A stretch of 64,000 nt of DNA from CAZZKE01 sp964655005 (GTDB taxonomy: Bacteria > Pseudomonadota > Alphaproteobacteria > Rhodospirillales > JABHCV01), in the NCBI GenBank assembly GCA_964655005.1, contig CAZZKE010000003.1, forward strand, positions 1 to 64,000, in the 5' to 3' direction. Positions 7,807 to 16,610 of this stretch are shown one piece after another. Position 1 is the first letter of the stretch. Every line of letters starts with the position of its first letter. Made by a program: the position numbers and the translations under genes. A model generated the notes under the pieces. The model saw nothing but the letters and a program-made list of their open reading frames with translations. It was not told the DNA's origin and searched no databases.

Positions 7807-8328
7807 ATGGATATCCTGGTAACCGCTTCCGGGTCGGCCTCGTGGTCCCGGCCGGACGGCCGGGCGGCAAGGGTTCGCTGCGCCCTGGGGCGCGGCGGGA
7901 TAGCGGAAAAATCGGGCGAGGGCGACGGTATCACGCCGCTGGGCGCGTTCCCCCTGCGACGGGTTTTTTATCGTCCCGACCGCATCGAAAGGCCCACGAC
8001 CGGCCTGGCCGTCATGGCCCTTCGGGAACATCACGGCTGGTGCGACGACCCCGCCGATGCCGCCTACAACACCCTGGTTTCGCTTCCTTTCGCGGCAAGC
8101 CACGAAATTATGTGGCGCGATGACGGGCTTTATGACCTGGTCGTCGAGACCGGCTACAACGACCGCCCCGTAATCGCCGGCAAGGGCAGCGCCATCTTCA
8201 TCCACATCGCCCGCCCGCAATATGCGCCGACTGAAGGCTGTGTCGCGATGGCCAGGGAAGACCTGCTCGAAATGCTGGCCGGGTGCGGGTGCGGGGACCG
8301 GCTGGTTATTGCCGGGTCCCGAAAATAG
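7807..8328 (+). CDS. L,D-transpeptidase (YkuD) family protein
   Basis: This 173-residue protein has the YkuD catalytic signature: His133 in IFIHIARP and the nucleophile Cys145 in PTEGCVAM. Family members form 3-3 cross-links in peptidoglycan or attach lipoproteins to it. The N-terminal part (GDGITPLGAFPLRRVFYRPD) matches the substrate-channel half of the fold. No signal peptide is visible, so either export is unusual or the true start differs. The gene follows the unknown gene after 9 bases and may be co-transcribed with it. Its 3' end overlaps the convergent yggS gene by 23 bases. Confidence 0.85.
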   Translation: MDILVTASGSASWSRPDGRAARVRCALGRGGIAEKSGEGDGITPLGAFPLRRVFYRPDRIERPTTGLAVMALREHHGWCDDPADAAYNTLVSLPFAASHEIMWRDDGLYDLVVETGYNDRPVIAGKGSAIFIHIARPQYAPTEGCVAMAREDLLEMLAGCGCGDRLVIAGSRK

Positions 8329-8974
8329 CCGACCCGACGCGCACCAGCGTCGCCCCGAAACGCACGGCGACCGGATAATCGGCGCTCATGCCCATGCTCA
8401 ATTCAGGCAAATTGTTGCGCCGCGCGATCTCGCGCAGCAGCGCGAAGTGCAGCGCCGGCTGTTCCGTCGTCGGCGGAATGCACATCAGGCCGCGCACCGG
8501 CAGGCCCAGGTCGTCGCGGCACAGGGCGATGAAATCATCGGCCCGGGCCGGCGGGATGCCGGCTTTTTGTTCTTCTTCGCCGGTATTGACCTGAATCAGG
8601 CAATCGGGCCGGCGGCCGGTGCGGGCCATTTCCCGGGCCAGGGCGCGCGCCAGTTTTTCCCGGTCAACGGTTTCGATAACATCGAACAGGGCGACGGCGG
8701 GGCGCACCTTGTTGCTTTGCAGGGGGCCGATCAGGTGCAGGCGAATGTCATCGTAGCGCCGTTTCAGGCCCGGCCATTTCCGTTCGGCTTCCTGAACCCG
8801 GTTTTCCCCGAATAATCGCTGCCCGGCCCGGATCGCCCGCTCTGCCGTTTCCGCCGGGTGGGTTTTCGAAACGGCGATCAGCGAAATTTCACCGGGTTCG
8901 CGACCGCATTCTTCCGCCGCCCCGGAAATATCTGTTTTCACTTGCGCCAGATTGGCCGCTATATCTGTCATCAT
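8306..8974 (-). CDS. yggS: YggS/PROSC family pyridoxal-phosphate homeostasis protein
   Basis: This is a protein of about 222 residues with the alanine-racemase-like barrel of the PLP-binding YggS family. The PLP lysine sits in ISLIAVSKTHP near the N-terminus. Other family motifs are LFGENRVQE, LHLIGPLQSNK, LIQVNTGEEEQKAG, GLMCIPP and LSMGMSADYPVAV. These proteins buffer PLP in the cytoplasm and have no known catalytic turnover. I start it at the first of two adjacent ATGs (8974 or 8971), with GGA about 10 bases upstream. A longer frame to 9103 would run through the divergent gene and is unlikely. Confidence 0.92.
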   Translation of the reverse strand: MMTDIAANLAQVKTDISGAAEECGREPGEISLIAVSKTHPAETAERAIRAGQRLFGENRVQEAERKWPGLKRRYDDIRLHLIGPLQSNKVRPAVALFDVIETVDREKLARALAREMARTGRRPDCLIQVNTGEEEQKAGIPPARADDFIALCRDDLGLPVRGLMCIPPTTEQPALHFALLREIARRNNLPELSMGMSADYPVAVRFGATLVRVGSAIFGTRQ

Positions 8975-9584
8975 GCTGAATTTTCCAAAATCGCCGAACC
9001 GGACGAACCTAACAGACCGAACCGGCGGGCGAAAGCTGCCGCCGGCCATCTTGATGACCGACCGCGAGCGATTGCCCGACCCGGCCCCGGCCATCGCCGC
9101 CATGGCCCCCGGAAGCGCCGTTATTTTCCGCCATTACGGCGCCCCCGACCGGTGGCGACTGGCCGGCGAGCTAATCGGGCTGTGCCGTTGCCGGGGCGTG
9201 CTGTTTATGGTTGCCGCCGACCCCCGGCTGGCCCTGGCGGTTGCCGCCGATGGCCTGCATTTGCCGGAATCCATGGCCAAGAGCGGCCCCCATCGCTGGC
9301 GGCTGTGGCGGCGGCCCGGCTGGCTGGTGACCGCCGCCGCCCATTCGCCGGCCGCCCTGCAACGGGCGGCGCGATCGGGCGCCGACGCGGCGTTGCTCTC
9401 GCCGGTGTTCCCGACCCCCAGCCATCCCGGCGCCCGCACCCTGGGACCGCTGCGTTTCGCCGCCTGGGCCGGGCGCTCGCCGTTGCCGGTTTACGGGCTG
9501 GGCGGCCTGGACCGGCAAACCGGGTGGCCCCGCATTCGTGCCGCGGGGGCCGCCGGCTGGGCCTCGGTCGGCAATCTTCAATAG
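8973..9584 (+). CDS. Thiamine phosphate synthase/TenI-like protein
   Basis: This is a TIM-barrel protein of about 203 residues related to thiamine monophosphate synthase (ThiE) and TenI. Recognisable elements are the first strand LPPAILMTD, the ADGLHLPES loop and LLSPVFPTPSHPG, followed by PVYGLGGL and GWASVGN. It diverges from bona fide ThiE, so it may be a TenI-type regulator/isomerase or a remote synthase. An ATG at 9054 would cut into the first strand, so I use 8973. That start overlaps the divergent yggS start in the sequence CATG. The start is uncertain and the gene has no other thiamine genes nearby. Confidence 0.7.
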   Translation: MLNFPKSPNRTNLTDRTGGRKLPPAILMTDRERLPDPAPAIAAMAPGSAVIFRHYGAPDRWRLAGELIGLCRCRGVLFMVAADPRLALAVAADGLHLPESMAKSGPHRWRLWRRPGWLVTAAAHSPAALQRAARSGADAALLSPVFPTPSHPGARTLGPLRFAAWAGRSPLPVYGLGGLDRQTGWPRIRAAGAAGWASVGNLQ

Positions 9585-9664
9585 CCGGATATACTCTGGT
9601 CTGGCGCTTGCGTTTCCTATATTAAGGAGCCAAGCACCACCGCATTAACGGAGCCATTCCCGGT

Positions 9665-10189
9665 ATGAACGCGAAGAAAATATTATTCGGCCCTCTGGCC
9701 ATCATCCTGTCATCGCTTGTCCTGCTCGGCGCCTGCACCCAGGGGGAACCGGCGAAGCCGGCGGGCGGCGGCATCAATATCAGGGATCAGGGGGCCAATT
9801 CGGGCCTGTTCGGCGATGGCGGCCTGTTCGGCAGCGACCCTTACCCCGGCGGCCGCGCCATCGGCGTCAACAGCTTCCTGTGGCGGGCCTCGCTGGACAC
9901 CATTTCCTTCATGCCGGTCAGTTCCGCCGACCCGTTCGGCGGCGTCATCATCACCGACTGGTATTCCGCCGGCGACGCCGCCAACGAGCGTTTCAAGCTG
10001 AACGTTTATATTCTCGGGCGTTCCCTGCGCGCCGACGGGGTCCGGGTCGCAGTCTTCCGTCAGGTTCAGGTTTCACCCGGCAACTGGCAGGACAGTGTCC
10101 TTTCCGACACCACGGCGACCAAGATCGAAGACGCCATCCTGACCCGGGCGCGGCAGCTTAGAAATGAACTGCTGCGGACACAGCAGTAG
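9665..10189 (+). CDS. DUF3576 domain lipoprotein
   Basis: This is a 174-residue lipoprotein. It has a signal peptide and lipobox (LVLLGAC, Cys at about residue 24), a Gly-rich linker and then a conserved domain (GVNSFLWRASLDTISFMPVSSADPFGGVIITDWY). This is the DUF3576 family, an alphaproteobacterial envelope lipoprotein typically found next to leuS. The function is not established. The gene ends one base before the leuS ATG, and leuS overlaps lptE, another outer-membrane lipoprotein gene. That layout suggests one operon and perhaps a link to outer-membrane biogenesis. Confidence 0.9.
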   Translation: MNAKKILFGPLAIILSSLVLLGACTQGEPAKPAGGGINIRDQGANSGLFGDGGLFGSDPYPGGRAIGVNSFLWRASLDTISFMPVSSADPFGGVIITDWYSAGDAANERFKLNVYILGRSLRADGVRVAVFRQVQVSPGNWQDSVLSDTTATKIEDAILTRARQLRNELLRTQQ

Positions 10190-10190
10190 C

Positions 10191-12725
10191 ATGGAACGCT
10201 ACAACTTCAAGGAAGCCGAGGCCCACTGGCAGGCCGAGTGGGAGGCCCGCGGCACGTTCGCCGCAACCGAAGACCCGGCGCGGCCCAAATATTACGTGCT
10301 GGAAATGTTTCCCTATCCATCGGGCCGTATTCATATGGGCCACGTGCGCAACTATACCCTTGGCGACCTGGTCGCCCGCTACAAGCGGGCCAGGGGCTTT
10401 AACGTGCTGCACCCCATGGGCTGGGACGCCTTCGGGCTGCCGGCGGAAAACGCCGCCATCGCCAACCACACGGCGCCGGCCAAATGGACCCGCGACAACG
10501 TGGCGGCCATGCGGGAACAACTTAGGAGTATGGGCCTGTCCTATGACTGGAACCGGGAGCTAACCACCTGTGAACCGGAATATTATCGGCATGAGCAGAA
10601 AATATTCCTTGATTTCCTCGAGGCCGGGCTGGTCTATCGCAAACAATCGTGGGTCAATTGGGACCCGGTGGAAAACACCGTGCTGGCCAATGAACAGGTC
10701 ATCGACGGCAAGGGCTGGCGGTCCGGCGCCGATGTCGAGAAACGCCGCCTCGACCAGTGGTTCCTGAAAATCACCGCCTATGCCGACGACCTGCTCGATA
10801 CCCTGAAGACCCTTGAGCGCTGGCCCGACCGGGTTCGCCTGATGCAGGAAAACTGGATCGGCCGTTCCGAAGGCGCCCACATCAACTTCCGGATCAACGG
10901 CCGGGACGAAACGCTGGAAGTCTTCACGACCCGCCACGACACCATCTTCGGCGCCTCGTTCATGGCGCTGGCCGCCAACCACCCGCTGGCGCTGGAGGCG
11001 GCCAAAACCAGCCCCGGCCTGGAAACCTTCATCGCCGACTGTAACCGTCTGGGAACCAGCGAGGCGGCCATCGAAAAGGCCGAAAAAATTGGTTTCGATA
11101 CCGGCCTGACCGTCCGCCACCCGTTTGTCGAGGGCCTGGACCTGCCCGTATACGCCGCCAATTTCGTGCTTATGGATTACGGTACCGGGGCCATTTTCGG
11201 CTGCCCCGCCCACGACCAGCGCGATCTGGATTTCGCCCGCAAATACGGCCTGGCGGTGACCCCCGTGGTGGCCCCCCCGGACGCCGATGCGGCGACCTTC
11301 GAGATCGCCGACGAGGCCTTCACCGGCGCCGGAATGCTGATCAATTCAGATTTCCTGAACGGCCTTTCCATCGCCGCCGCCAAGCAGGAAGTAGCCGGCC
11401 GGCTGGAAAAATCCGGGGCCGGGCGGGCCACGGTCAATTTCCGGCTGCGCGACTGGGGCGTTTCGCGCCAGCGCTACTGGGGCTGCCCGATCCCGGTCAT
11501 CCACTGCGACAGGTGCGGCATCGTGCCGGTGCCGGCGGCGGACCTGCCGGTCGCCCTGCCCGAGGATATCGGCTTCGACAAGCCCGGCAATCCGCTGCAA
11601 CACCACCCGACCTGGAAGCACGCCGACTGCCCGAAATGCGGCCGGGCGGCGTTGCGCGAGACCGACACCTTCGACACCTTTTTCGAATCTTCGTGGTACT
11701 TCGCCCGCTTTACCGACCCCAAGGGCGAAGGGGCCTTTTCGCGGGCCGCCGCCGATTACTGGCTGCCGGTGGATCAATACATCGGCGGTATCGAACACGC
11801 CGTGCTGCACCTGCTGTATTCGCGCTTTTTTACCCGCGCCCTCAGGGACTGCGGCTATCTGGACATAAAAGAGCCGTTCGACGGGCTGATGACCCAGGGC
11901 ATGATCTGCCACCGGACCTATCGGGACCGGGACGGCGGCTGGCTGACGCCGGAACAGGCCGAACGGGCGGATGGGCCGGTGACGGTCGGGCGCTCGGAAA
12001 AAATGAGCAAGTCGAAGAAGAACGTGGTCGATCCGGAGGCCATCATCGACGCCTACGGCGCCGATACGGCACGCCTGTTCATGTTGTCGGACAGCCCGCC
12101 GGACCGTGATCTGGACTGGACCATCGCCGGCATCGACGGGGCCTGGCGCTACCTCAACCGCCTGTGGCGGATGGTCGCCGAGCCGAAATGCCCGCTTGCC
12201 GCCATCGGCGAGGCCAGGCCGCAGGAGCTTTCGGAGAAATGCCGGGAAGCCTACCGCGCCGTGCACAAGACCATCCACGGGGTGTCCGATGATCTCGATC
12301 GCTTCCACTTCAACAAGGCGGTGGCCCGGATTCGCGAACTGACCAACCTGCTTGAGGCCATCGGCCCCGACCAGGCCGGGGCCAGCTGGCTGTTGCGGCA
12401 CGGCTTCGAGGCCGCGGTCGGCCTGATCGGGCCGATGACCCCGCATTTGGGCGAACAGCTCTGGCGGCAGTTGGGACACCGGACCATGCTCGCCGAAACG
12501 CCCTGGCCGGCCCTGGACGAGGCCATGCTGGTCGATGATACCGTCACCGTCGCGGTGCAGGTCAACGGCAAGGTCCGGGGCACGCTCGACCTGGCCAAGG
12601 GTTCCGGCGGCCGGGATGTCGAGCTACAGGCCCTGGCCCTGCCCAGGGTACACGAGGCCATGGCCGGCAAAGAGGCCCGCAAGATTATCGTCGTGCCCGA
12701 CAGGATTATTAATGTTGTGGTATAG
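10191..12725 (+). CDS. leuS: Leucyl-tRNA synthetase
   Basis: This 844-residue class I aminoacyl-tRNA synthetase charges tRNA-Leu in the cytoplasm. The HIGH-type motif is IHMGHVRN near residue 47. An editing (CP1) domain lies around residues 220-420, with TTRHDTIFGASF and the catalytic-site neighbour YGTGAIFGCPAHDQRD. A zinc-site stretch (CDRCG...CPKCG) is present, and KMSKS is near residue 604. The C-terminal anticodon-binding domain ends NGKVRGTL...IIVVPDRIINVVV. The ATG at 10191 gives the standard N-terminus MERYNFKEAE; an ATG at 10164 inside the upstream gene is unlikely. The last 14 bases overlap lptE. Confidence 0.97.
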   Translation: MERYNFKEAEAHWQAEWEARGTFAATEDPARPKYYVLEMFPYPSGRIHMGHVRNYTLGDLVARYKRARGFNVLHPMGWDAFGLPAENAAIANHTAPAKWTRDNVAAMREQLRSMGLSYDWNRELTTCEPEYYRHEQKIFLDFLEAGLVYRKQSWVNWDPVENTVLANEQVIDGKGWRSGADVEKRRLDQWFLKITAYADDLLDTLKTLERWPDRVRLMQENWIGRSEGAHINFRINGRDETLEVFTTRHDTIFGASFMALAANHPLALEAAKTSPGLETFIADCNRLGTSEAAIEKAEKIGFDTGLTVRHPFVEGLDLPVYAANFVLMDYGTGAIFGCPAHDQRDLDFARKYGLAVTPVVAPPDADAATFEIADEAFTGAGMLINSDFLNGLSIAAAKQEVAGRLEKSGAGRATVNFRLRDWGVSRQRYWGCPIPVIHCDRCGIVPVPAADLPVALPEDIGFDKPGNPLQHHPTWKHADCPKCGRAALRETDTFDTFFESSWYFARFTDPKGEGAFSRAAADYWLPVDQYIGGIEHAVLHLLYSRFFTRALRDCGYLDIKEPFDGLMTQGMICHRTYRDRDGGWLTPEQAERADGPVTVGRSEKMSKSKKNVVDPEAIIDAYGADTARLFMLSDSPPDRDLDWTIAGIDGAWRYLNRLWRMVAEPKCPLAAIGEARPQELSEKCREAYRAVHKTIHGVSDDLDRFHFNKAVARIRELTNLLEAIGPDQAGASWLLRHGFEAAVGLIGPMTPHLGEQLWRQLGHRTMLAETPWPALDEAMLVDDTVTVAVQVNGKVRGTLDLAKGSGGRDVELQALALPRVHEAMAGKEARKIIVVPDRIINVVV

Positions 12726-13257
12726 AAAAATACGTTATCCGGCAATTTTCATGGGGCTTTTCGTCCTTGCCGGTTGCGGCTTTCGACCGCTTTACAATCA
12801 GCCCGCGGCGACCGGCGGCGGCGGCGGCTATAACGTCCAGGCCGACCTGGCGACGATCCGCGTCCTGCCGATCAAGGACAGAATCGGACAGCAACTGCAT
12901 AATCTGCTGCTGACCCGCCTGAACCCGAAGGGCCGCCCCGCCGCCCCGGTTTATAATCTGGTTATCGCCCTGTCCGAATCGGTGCAGGAACTGGGCATTC
13001 AGAAAAGCTCCTTCGCGACCCGCGCCAACCTGCGGATTACCGCCAGTTATTCCCTGTCCTTGGCCGCCGGCGTCAGCACCGACGCCGGCATCGACCTGCC
13101 CGGCGGTCGGGTGCTGGCGATCAGCAGTTACGATATTTCGACCTACGAATTTACCACCATGACCGCCCGGAAGGACGCCCGGAAACGCGCCGTCCGGGAA
13201 ATTGCCGATGACCTGCGGACCCGTTTCGCCGTCTATTTCGCCCAACGCCGAAAGTAG
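12712..13257 (+). CDS. lptE: LPS assembly lipoprotein LptE
   Basis: This 181-residue outer-membrane lipoprotein has an N-terminal signal peptide and lipobox ending LAGCGFRPLY. LptE forms the plug-and-barrel complex with LptD that inserts lipopolysaccharide into the outer leaflet. The body (IRVLPIKDRIGQQLHNLL, then YDISTYEFTTMTARKDARKRAVREIADDLRTR) fits the alphaproteobacterial LptE family. The ATG at 12712 overlaps the end of leuS by 14 bases, and holA follows 5 bases later. This leuS-lptE-holA order is common in proteobacteria and supports the call. Confidence 0.9.
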   Translation: MLWYRKIRYPAIFMGLFVLAGCGFRPLYNQPAATGGGGGYNVQADLATIRVLPIKDRIGQQLHNLLLTRLNPKGRPAAPVYNLVIALSESVQELGIQKSSFATRANLRITASYSLSLAAGVSTDAGIDLPGGRVLAISSYDISTYEFTTMTARKDARKRAVREIADDLRTRFAVYFAQRRK

Positions 13258-13262
13258 CAGCC

Positions 13263-14291
13263 TTGAAAATTACCGGCGCCCGTCAGGAAAGCTTTATCGC
13301 CGGTCCGGACGCCGGAATCGCCTGTATCCTTCTGTACGGACCGGACCGGGGGCTGATTCGAGAACGCGCCTTGCGGCTGGGCCTGGGTGTGGTCGAGCGG
13401 ATCGACGACCCGTTCCGGGCCGTCGAGCTGACCGCCGCCGACCTGAAGAACGACCCGACCCGCCTGTCAGACGAGGCGCTGGCCATGTCGCTGGGCGGCG
13501 GGCGGCGTCTGGTCCGGGTTCGCGAGGCGGGCGATAGCCTTAGCAAGGCCTTCGCCGCCTTGCTGGAGGGCGTCGATTTCGCCGAAACGGCGCTGGTCGT
13601 CGTCGAGGCCGGCGAGCTTGGCCCCCGCTCGACCCTGCGCAAGCTGTTTGAAACCGGCGACAACGCCGCCGCCGTGGCCTGCTATGGCGACGAGGGCGCG
13701 GGGCTGCGGCGGGTAATCGCCGACACCCTGACGACGCACGGGTTGAAGCCGTCCGCCGAGGCCATGACCTTCCTGATGGAAAATCTCGGCTCCGACCGCA
13801 GCGTCACCAGGGGGGAACTGGAAAAACTGGCGCTATACGTGGGCCGGCCCGGCGCCGTCACCCTGGATGACGCCATCGCCTGCGTCGGCGACAGCGCCGC
13901 CCTGGCCCTCGATGATATCTGTTACGCCGCCGCCTCGGGGGATCAGGCCGGCCTGGACCGGGCACTGGTCCGGGCCTTCGGCGAGGGCCTGCACGGCGTC
14001 GCCATATTACGCGCCGCGGCCCGCCACTTCCTGCGCCTGCATCAGGCGGCGGGGCTGGTCCAGGGCGGTAAAAACGCCAGTCAGGCCATGAAATCACTGC
14101 GCCCGCCGGTAATTTTCAAACAGGCCGACCGTTTCCTGGGCCAGGTCCGGCAATGGCCCCCGGACCGCCTGGCGACCGCCCTGGATATGCTGACGCAAGC
14201 CGAAATGGACTGCAAGACAACCGGCATGCCGGCCCCGGCTATTTGTGGCCGCACCCTGATGCGCATCGCCCAGGCCGCCAGAAAAACCTGA
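13263..14291 (+). CDS. holA: DNA polymerase III delta subunit
   Basis: This 342-residue protein opens the beta sliding clamp as part of the clamp loader. Recognisable elements are YGPDRGLIRERAL in the N-terminal ATPase-like domain, VVVEAGELGPRSTLRKLFE, and the C-terminal collar helices ending near GRTLMRIAQAARKT. The start codon is TTG at 13263, 5 bases after the lptE stop, the only start that gives a complete N-terminus (KITGARQESFIAG). The length is typical. Confidence 0.93.
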   Translation: MKITGARQESFIAGPDAGIACILLYGPDRGLIRERALRLGLGVVERIDDPFRAVELTAADLKNDPTRLSDEALAMSLGGGRRLVRVREAGDSLSKAFAALLEGVDFAETALVVVEAGELGPRSTLRKLFETGDNAAAVACYGDEGAGLRRVIADTLTTHGLKPSAEAMTFLMENLGSDRSVTRGELEKLALYVGRPGAVTLDDAIACVGDSAALALDDICYAAASGDQAGLDRALVRAFGEGLHGVAILRAAARHFLRLHQAAGLVQGGKNASQAMKSLRPPVIFKQADRFLGQVRQWPPDRLATALDMLTQAEMDCKTTGMPAPAICGRTLMRIAQAARKT

Positions 14292-14350
14292 ACCCCGCGC
14301 CTCGCCCGACCAAATTCAATAAATTTGCATGTGATTACCGATTAAACATT

Positions 14351-14369
14351 GCAATTGGTAATCATTATC
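14351..14369 (+). promoter_or_regulatory. Fur box
   Basis: GCAATTGGTAATCATTATC matches 15 of 19 positions of the Fur consensus GATAATGATAATCATTATC. It lies 66 bases before the cupredoxin gene. A wider inverted repeat (GATTACC at 14333, GGTAATC at 14357) overlaps it. Repression by iron-loaded Fur is expected. Confidence 0.75.
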
Positions 14370-14435
14370 ATTTACAGTGTGGCGATCATTCCGGCGCTGG
14401 GCGCGCGGGCCGCATCAAAAAAAGGGAAAGACCAC

Positions 14436-14786
14436 ATGAAACAGAAATTACGCCCCCTCGCATTCGCCGTCATGGCCGCCGGCATTATCGCCGCCGCCCC
14501 GGTGGCAGCCGGTGAAATGCCGGTTTTTTCCGTCGAACTGAAAGACGGCGTAGTCACGCCGAACCGGCTGCAGGTTCCGGCCGGGCAAACATTCAAGATC
14601 AAGTTGCGAAACGCCGGCGCCGGCCCGGCGGAATTTGAAAGCCGCCGCCTGCGCAAGGAAAAATTGCTGGCGCCCGGGGCAGAATCCTTTGTCGTCATCC
14701 GGCGGCTTTCGGCGGGCCAGTATGAATTTTTCGACGACTTTTATGCCAGCCTGGATACCGCCCACGGAACGATTGTGGCCAAATAG
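14436..14786 (+). CDS. Periplasmic cupredoxin-like protein of an iron uptake operon
   Basis: This protein of 116 residues has a signal peptide (MKQKLRP..., cleavage after APVAAG). A single cupredoxin-like beta domain follows (PVFSVELKDGVVTPNRLQVPAGQTFKI..., GQYEFFDDFYASLDTAHGTIV). The classic copper ligands (His/Cys/Met cluster) are not evident: the only His is in DTAHGTI and there is no Cys. It resembles the cupredoxin parts of EfeO/FetP-type iron systems. It sits 11 bases before an FTR1 permease, behind a Fur box. It probably delivers or oxidises iron in the periplasm for the permease, which is inference. Start chosen at 14436 (GGGAAAG upstream). Confidence 0.8.
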   Translation: MKQKLRPLAFAVMAAGIIAAAPVAAGEMPVFSVELKDGVVTPNRLQVPAGQTFKIKLRNAGAGPAEFESRRLRKEKLLAPGAESFVVIRRLSAGQYEFFDDFYASLDTAHGTIVAK

Positions 14787-14797
14787 GGGGGGCGGCC

Positions 14798-15634
14798 ATG
14801 AACGGGCAGATTATATTTGTAATCTGGCGTGAAAGTGTCGAGGCGCTGCTTATTGTCGGCATCCTGCATAGCTGGCTGGTGCGCCAGCACCACGGCGACG
14901 GCCAGCGCTATCTGTGGGGCGGGGTCGGGGCCGGACTGGCCGCCGCCGTGGTACTGGCTTTCGCGCTGATGCGCCTTACCGAGGTATTTTCGGGCGCCGC
15001 ACAGGAATACCTGATGACCGTCACGGTCTTTGTCGCCGCCGCCCTGATCGTCCAGATGGTAGCCTGGATGCGGGCGCACGGCGGCGCCCTGAAGCACCAG
15101 ATGGAACACGGCCTGGACACCGCCGTGCGGGCCAACCGTTTCTGGGGCGTATTCGTTTTGGCGATGCTCGCCGTGGCCCGCGAAGGCAGCGAAACCGTGA
15201 TCTTTCTTTATGGGGTGCTGGCGGCGGCACAGGCGGTCAGCGTCGCCGGGGTGGCGGCGGCGATCGGCCTTGGTTTTGTCGCCGCCTTCCTGACCTACGC
15301 GCTGCTGCAACTGGGCAGCCGGGTGCTGCCATGGCGGAGATTTTTTCAGATATCAGAGGCGATGCTGCTGCTGCTGGGATGCGCGCTGACGGCAACCGGC
15401 ATCGGCAGCCTGGTGTCGCTTGGATTCCTGCCTTATCTGAAGCCGCTTTGGGATACCCGCTGGCTGCTTGACGATGCCGGGCAACTGGGTGGCGTGGTGG
15501 CGGCGTTGACCGGTTACCGGGCGATGCCCGATCCGGTGACCATGGCCGGCTGGATCGGCTACGGCGGCATCGTGGCGCTGGTGCTGTGGCGGCCATGGCG
15601 ACCGGCGGTGGCCATGGCGGCGCCGAAGAAATGA
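14798..15634 (+). CDS. FTR1/EfeU-family iron permease
   Basis: This 278-residue integral membrane protein has about seven hydrophobic helices. The two iron-translocation motifs of the FTR1 family are present: RESVE at residues 11-15 in helix 1 and AREGSET at residues 127-133. It imports ferric iron, or ferrous iron after oxidation, across the inner membrane. It lies directly behind the cupredoxin gene and the Fur box. No multicopper oxidase or DyP peroxidase accompanies it, unlike complete FetP/EfeUOB systems, so the redox partner is either the cupredoxin or encoded elsewhere. Confidence 0.92.
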   Translation: MNGQIIFVIWRESVEALLIVGILHSWLVRQHHGDGQRYLWGGVGAGLAAAVVLAFALMRLTEVFSGAAQEYLMTVTVFVAAALIVQMVAWMRAHGGALKHQMEHGLDTAVRANRFWGVFVLAMLAVAREGSETVIFLYGVLAAAQAVSVAGVAAAIGLGFVAAFLTYALLQLGSRVLPWRRFFQISEAMLLLLGCALTATGIGSLVSLGFLPYLKPLWDTRWLLDDAGQLGGVVAALTGYRAMPDPVTMAGWIGYGGIVALVLWRPWRPAVAMAAPKK

Positions 15635-15692
15635 ATTTCGCCATGCCGGTAACGGGCCGCCGTCCCGTCGATTCGTTTCAGAAATAATATTT

Positions 15693-16610
15693 TCAGGGCC
15701 GGGTGTCGGGCCCCGCATCCGGCTGCGGCCGGTGGCTGAGCCGGGCCAGCACGTCGTCGAGCTGGCCCAGGGTGCTGTAATGGATGGTCAGCGAGCCGTG
15801 ACCGTCCCTGAAATCGATCCGTACCTTCAGCCCCAGCAATTCCGACAGGTTGCGTTCCACCGCCAGGGTGTCGGTATCCTTCGTCGGCGCCTTCGGGCGG
15901 GCGGTTTTTTCGGGTCCTTCCCGCTGTACCTGTTTTTCCGTTTGACGAACGCTAAGTCCTTGGCTGACAATCTTTTTTGCCAGTTGCTCCGGATTGGTTG
16001 CGGCCAGCAGGGCGCGCCCGTGCCCAGCGCTCAGTTCGCCATTGTCGATCATCGCCTTGATTCCGTCGGGAAGGCCCAGCAGCCTGATCGTGTTGGCGAC
16101 GTGACTGCGGCTTTTACCGATGACCCTGGCCAGGGCTTCCTGATTATGGGAGAACTCGTTCATCAGGCGGCGGTAGCCTTCGGCCTCTTCCAGCGGCGAC
16201 AGGTCCTCGCGTTGCAGGTTTTCGACCAGGCCGATTTCCAGCGCCTGCATGTCGTTCATTTCGCGAATAATAACCGGAACCTGGTGCAATTTGGCCCGCT
16301 GGGCGGCCCGCCACCGGCGTTCGCCGGCGACGATCTCGTACGCGTTGGGGGCGTCCGGATGGTCTTCCAGGCGACGCACCAGCAGCGGCTGGATAATGCC
16401 CATTTCGGCGATGGAACCGGCGAGCTCTTCGATCTGCTCTTCGTCCATGCGCCGGCGCGGCTGGTAGCGGCCCGGTTGCAGGTATTGCACGGGTACCGTC
16501 CTGGGCTGGCGCTGCCGGTCCAGTTCGGCGTAATCGCCGTCCGTGTCATCGCCCAGCAGGGCCGACAGGCCCCGCCCCAATTTACGTTTCTTCAGGTCGC
16601 CTGCGGCCAT
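15693..16610 (-). CDS. parB: Chromosome partitioning protein ParB
   Basis: This 305-residue parS-binding CTPase segregates the origin region. The N-terminus KKRKLGRGLSALLGDD is typical. The CTP-binding/clamp domain carries the Box II motif GERRWRAAQRA. A helix-turn-helix (NQEALARVIGKSRSHVANTIRLL) recognises parS. The C-terminal dimerisation domain ends before a Pro/Asp-rich tail. The start overlaps the end of parA by 19 bases. Two perfect parS sites lie 1.5 and 3.4 kb away. Confidence 0.97.
   Translation of the reverse strand: MAAGDLKKRKLGRGLSALLGDDTDGDYAELDRQRQPRTVPVQYLQPGRYQPRRRMDEEQIEELAGSIAEMGIIQPLLVRRLEDHPDAPNAYEIVAGERRWRAAQRAKLHQVPVIIREMNDMQALEIGLVENLQREDLSPLEEAEGYRRLMNEFSHNQEALARVIGKSRSHVANTIRLLGLPDGIKAMIDNGELSAGHGRALLAATNPEQLAKKIVSQGLSVRQTEKQVQREGPEKTARPKAPTKDTDTLAVERNLSELLGLKVRIDFRDGHGSLTIHYSTLGQLDDVLARLSHRPQPDAGPDTRP

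Noticed and set aside
11346..12479. 377-codon frame antisense to leuS
   Set aside because: leuS on the other strand is complete with all motifs; antisense translation has none.
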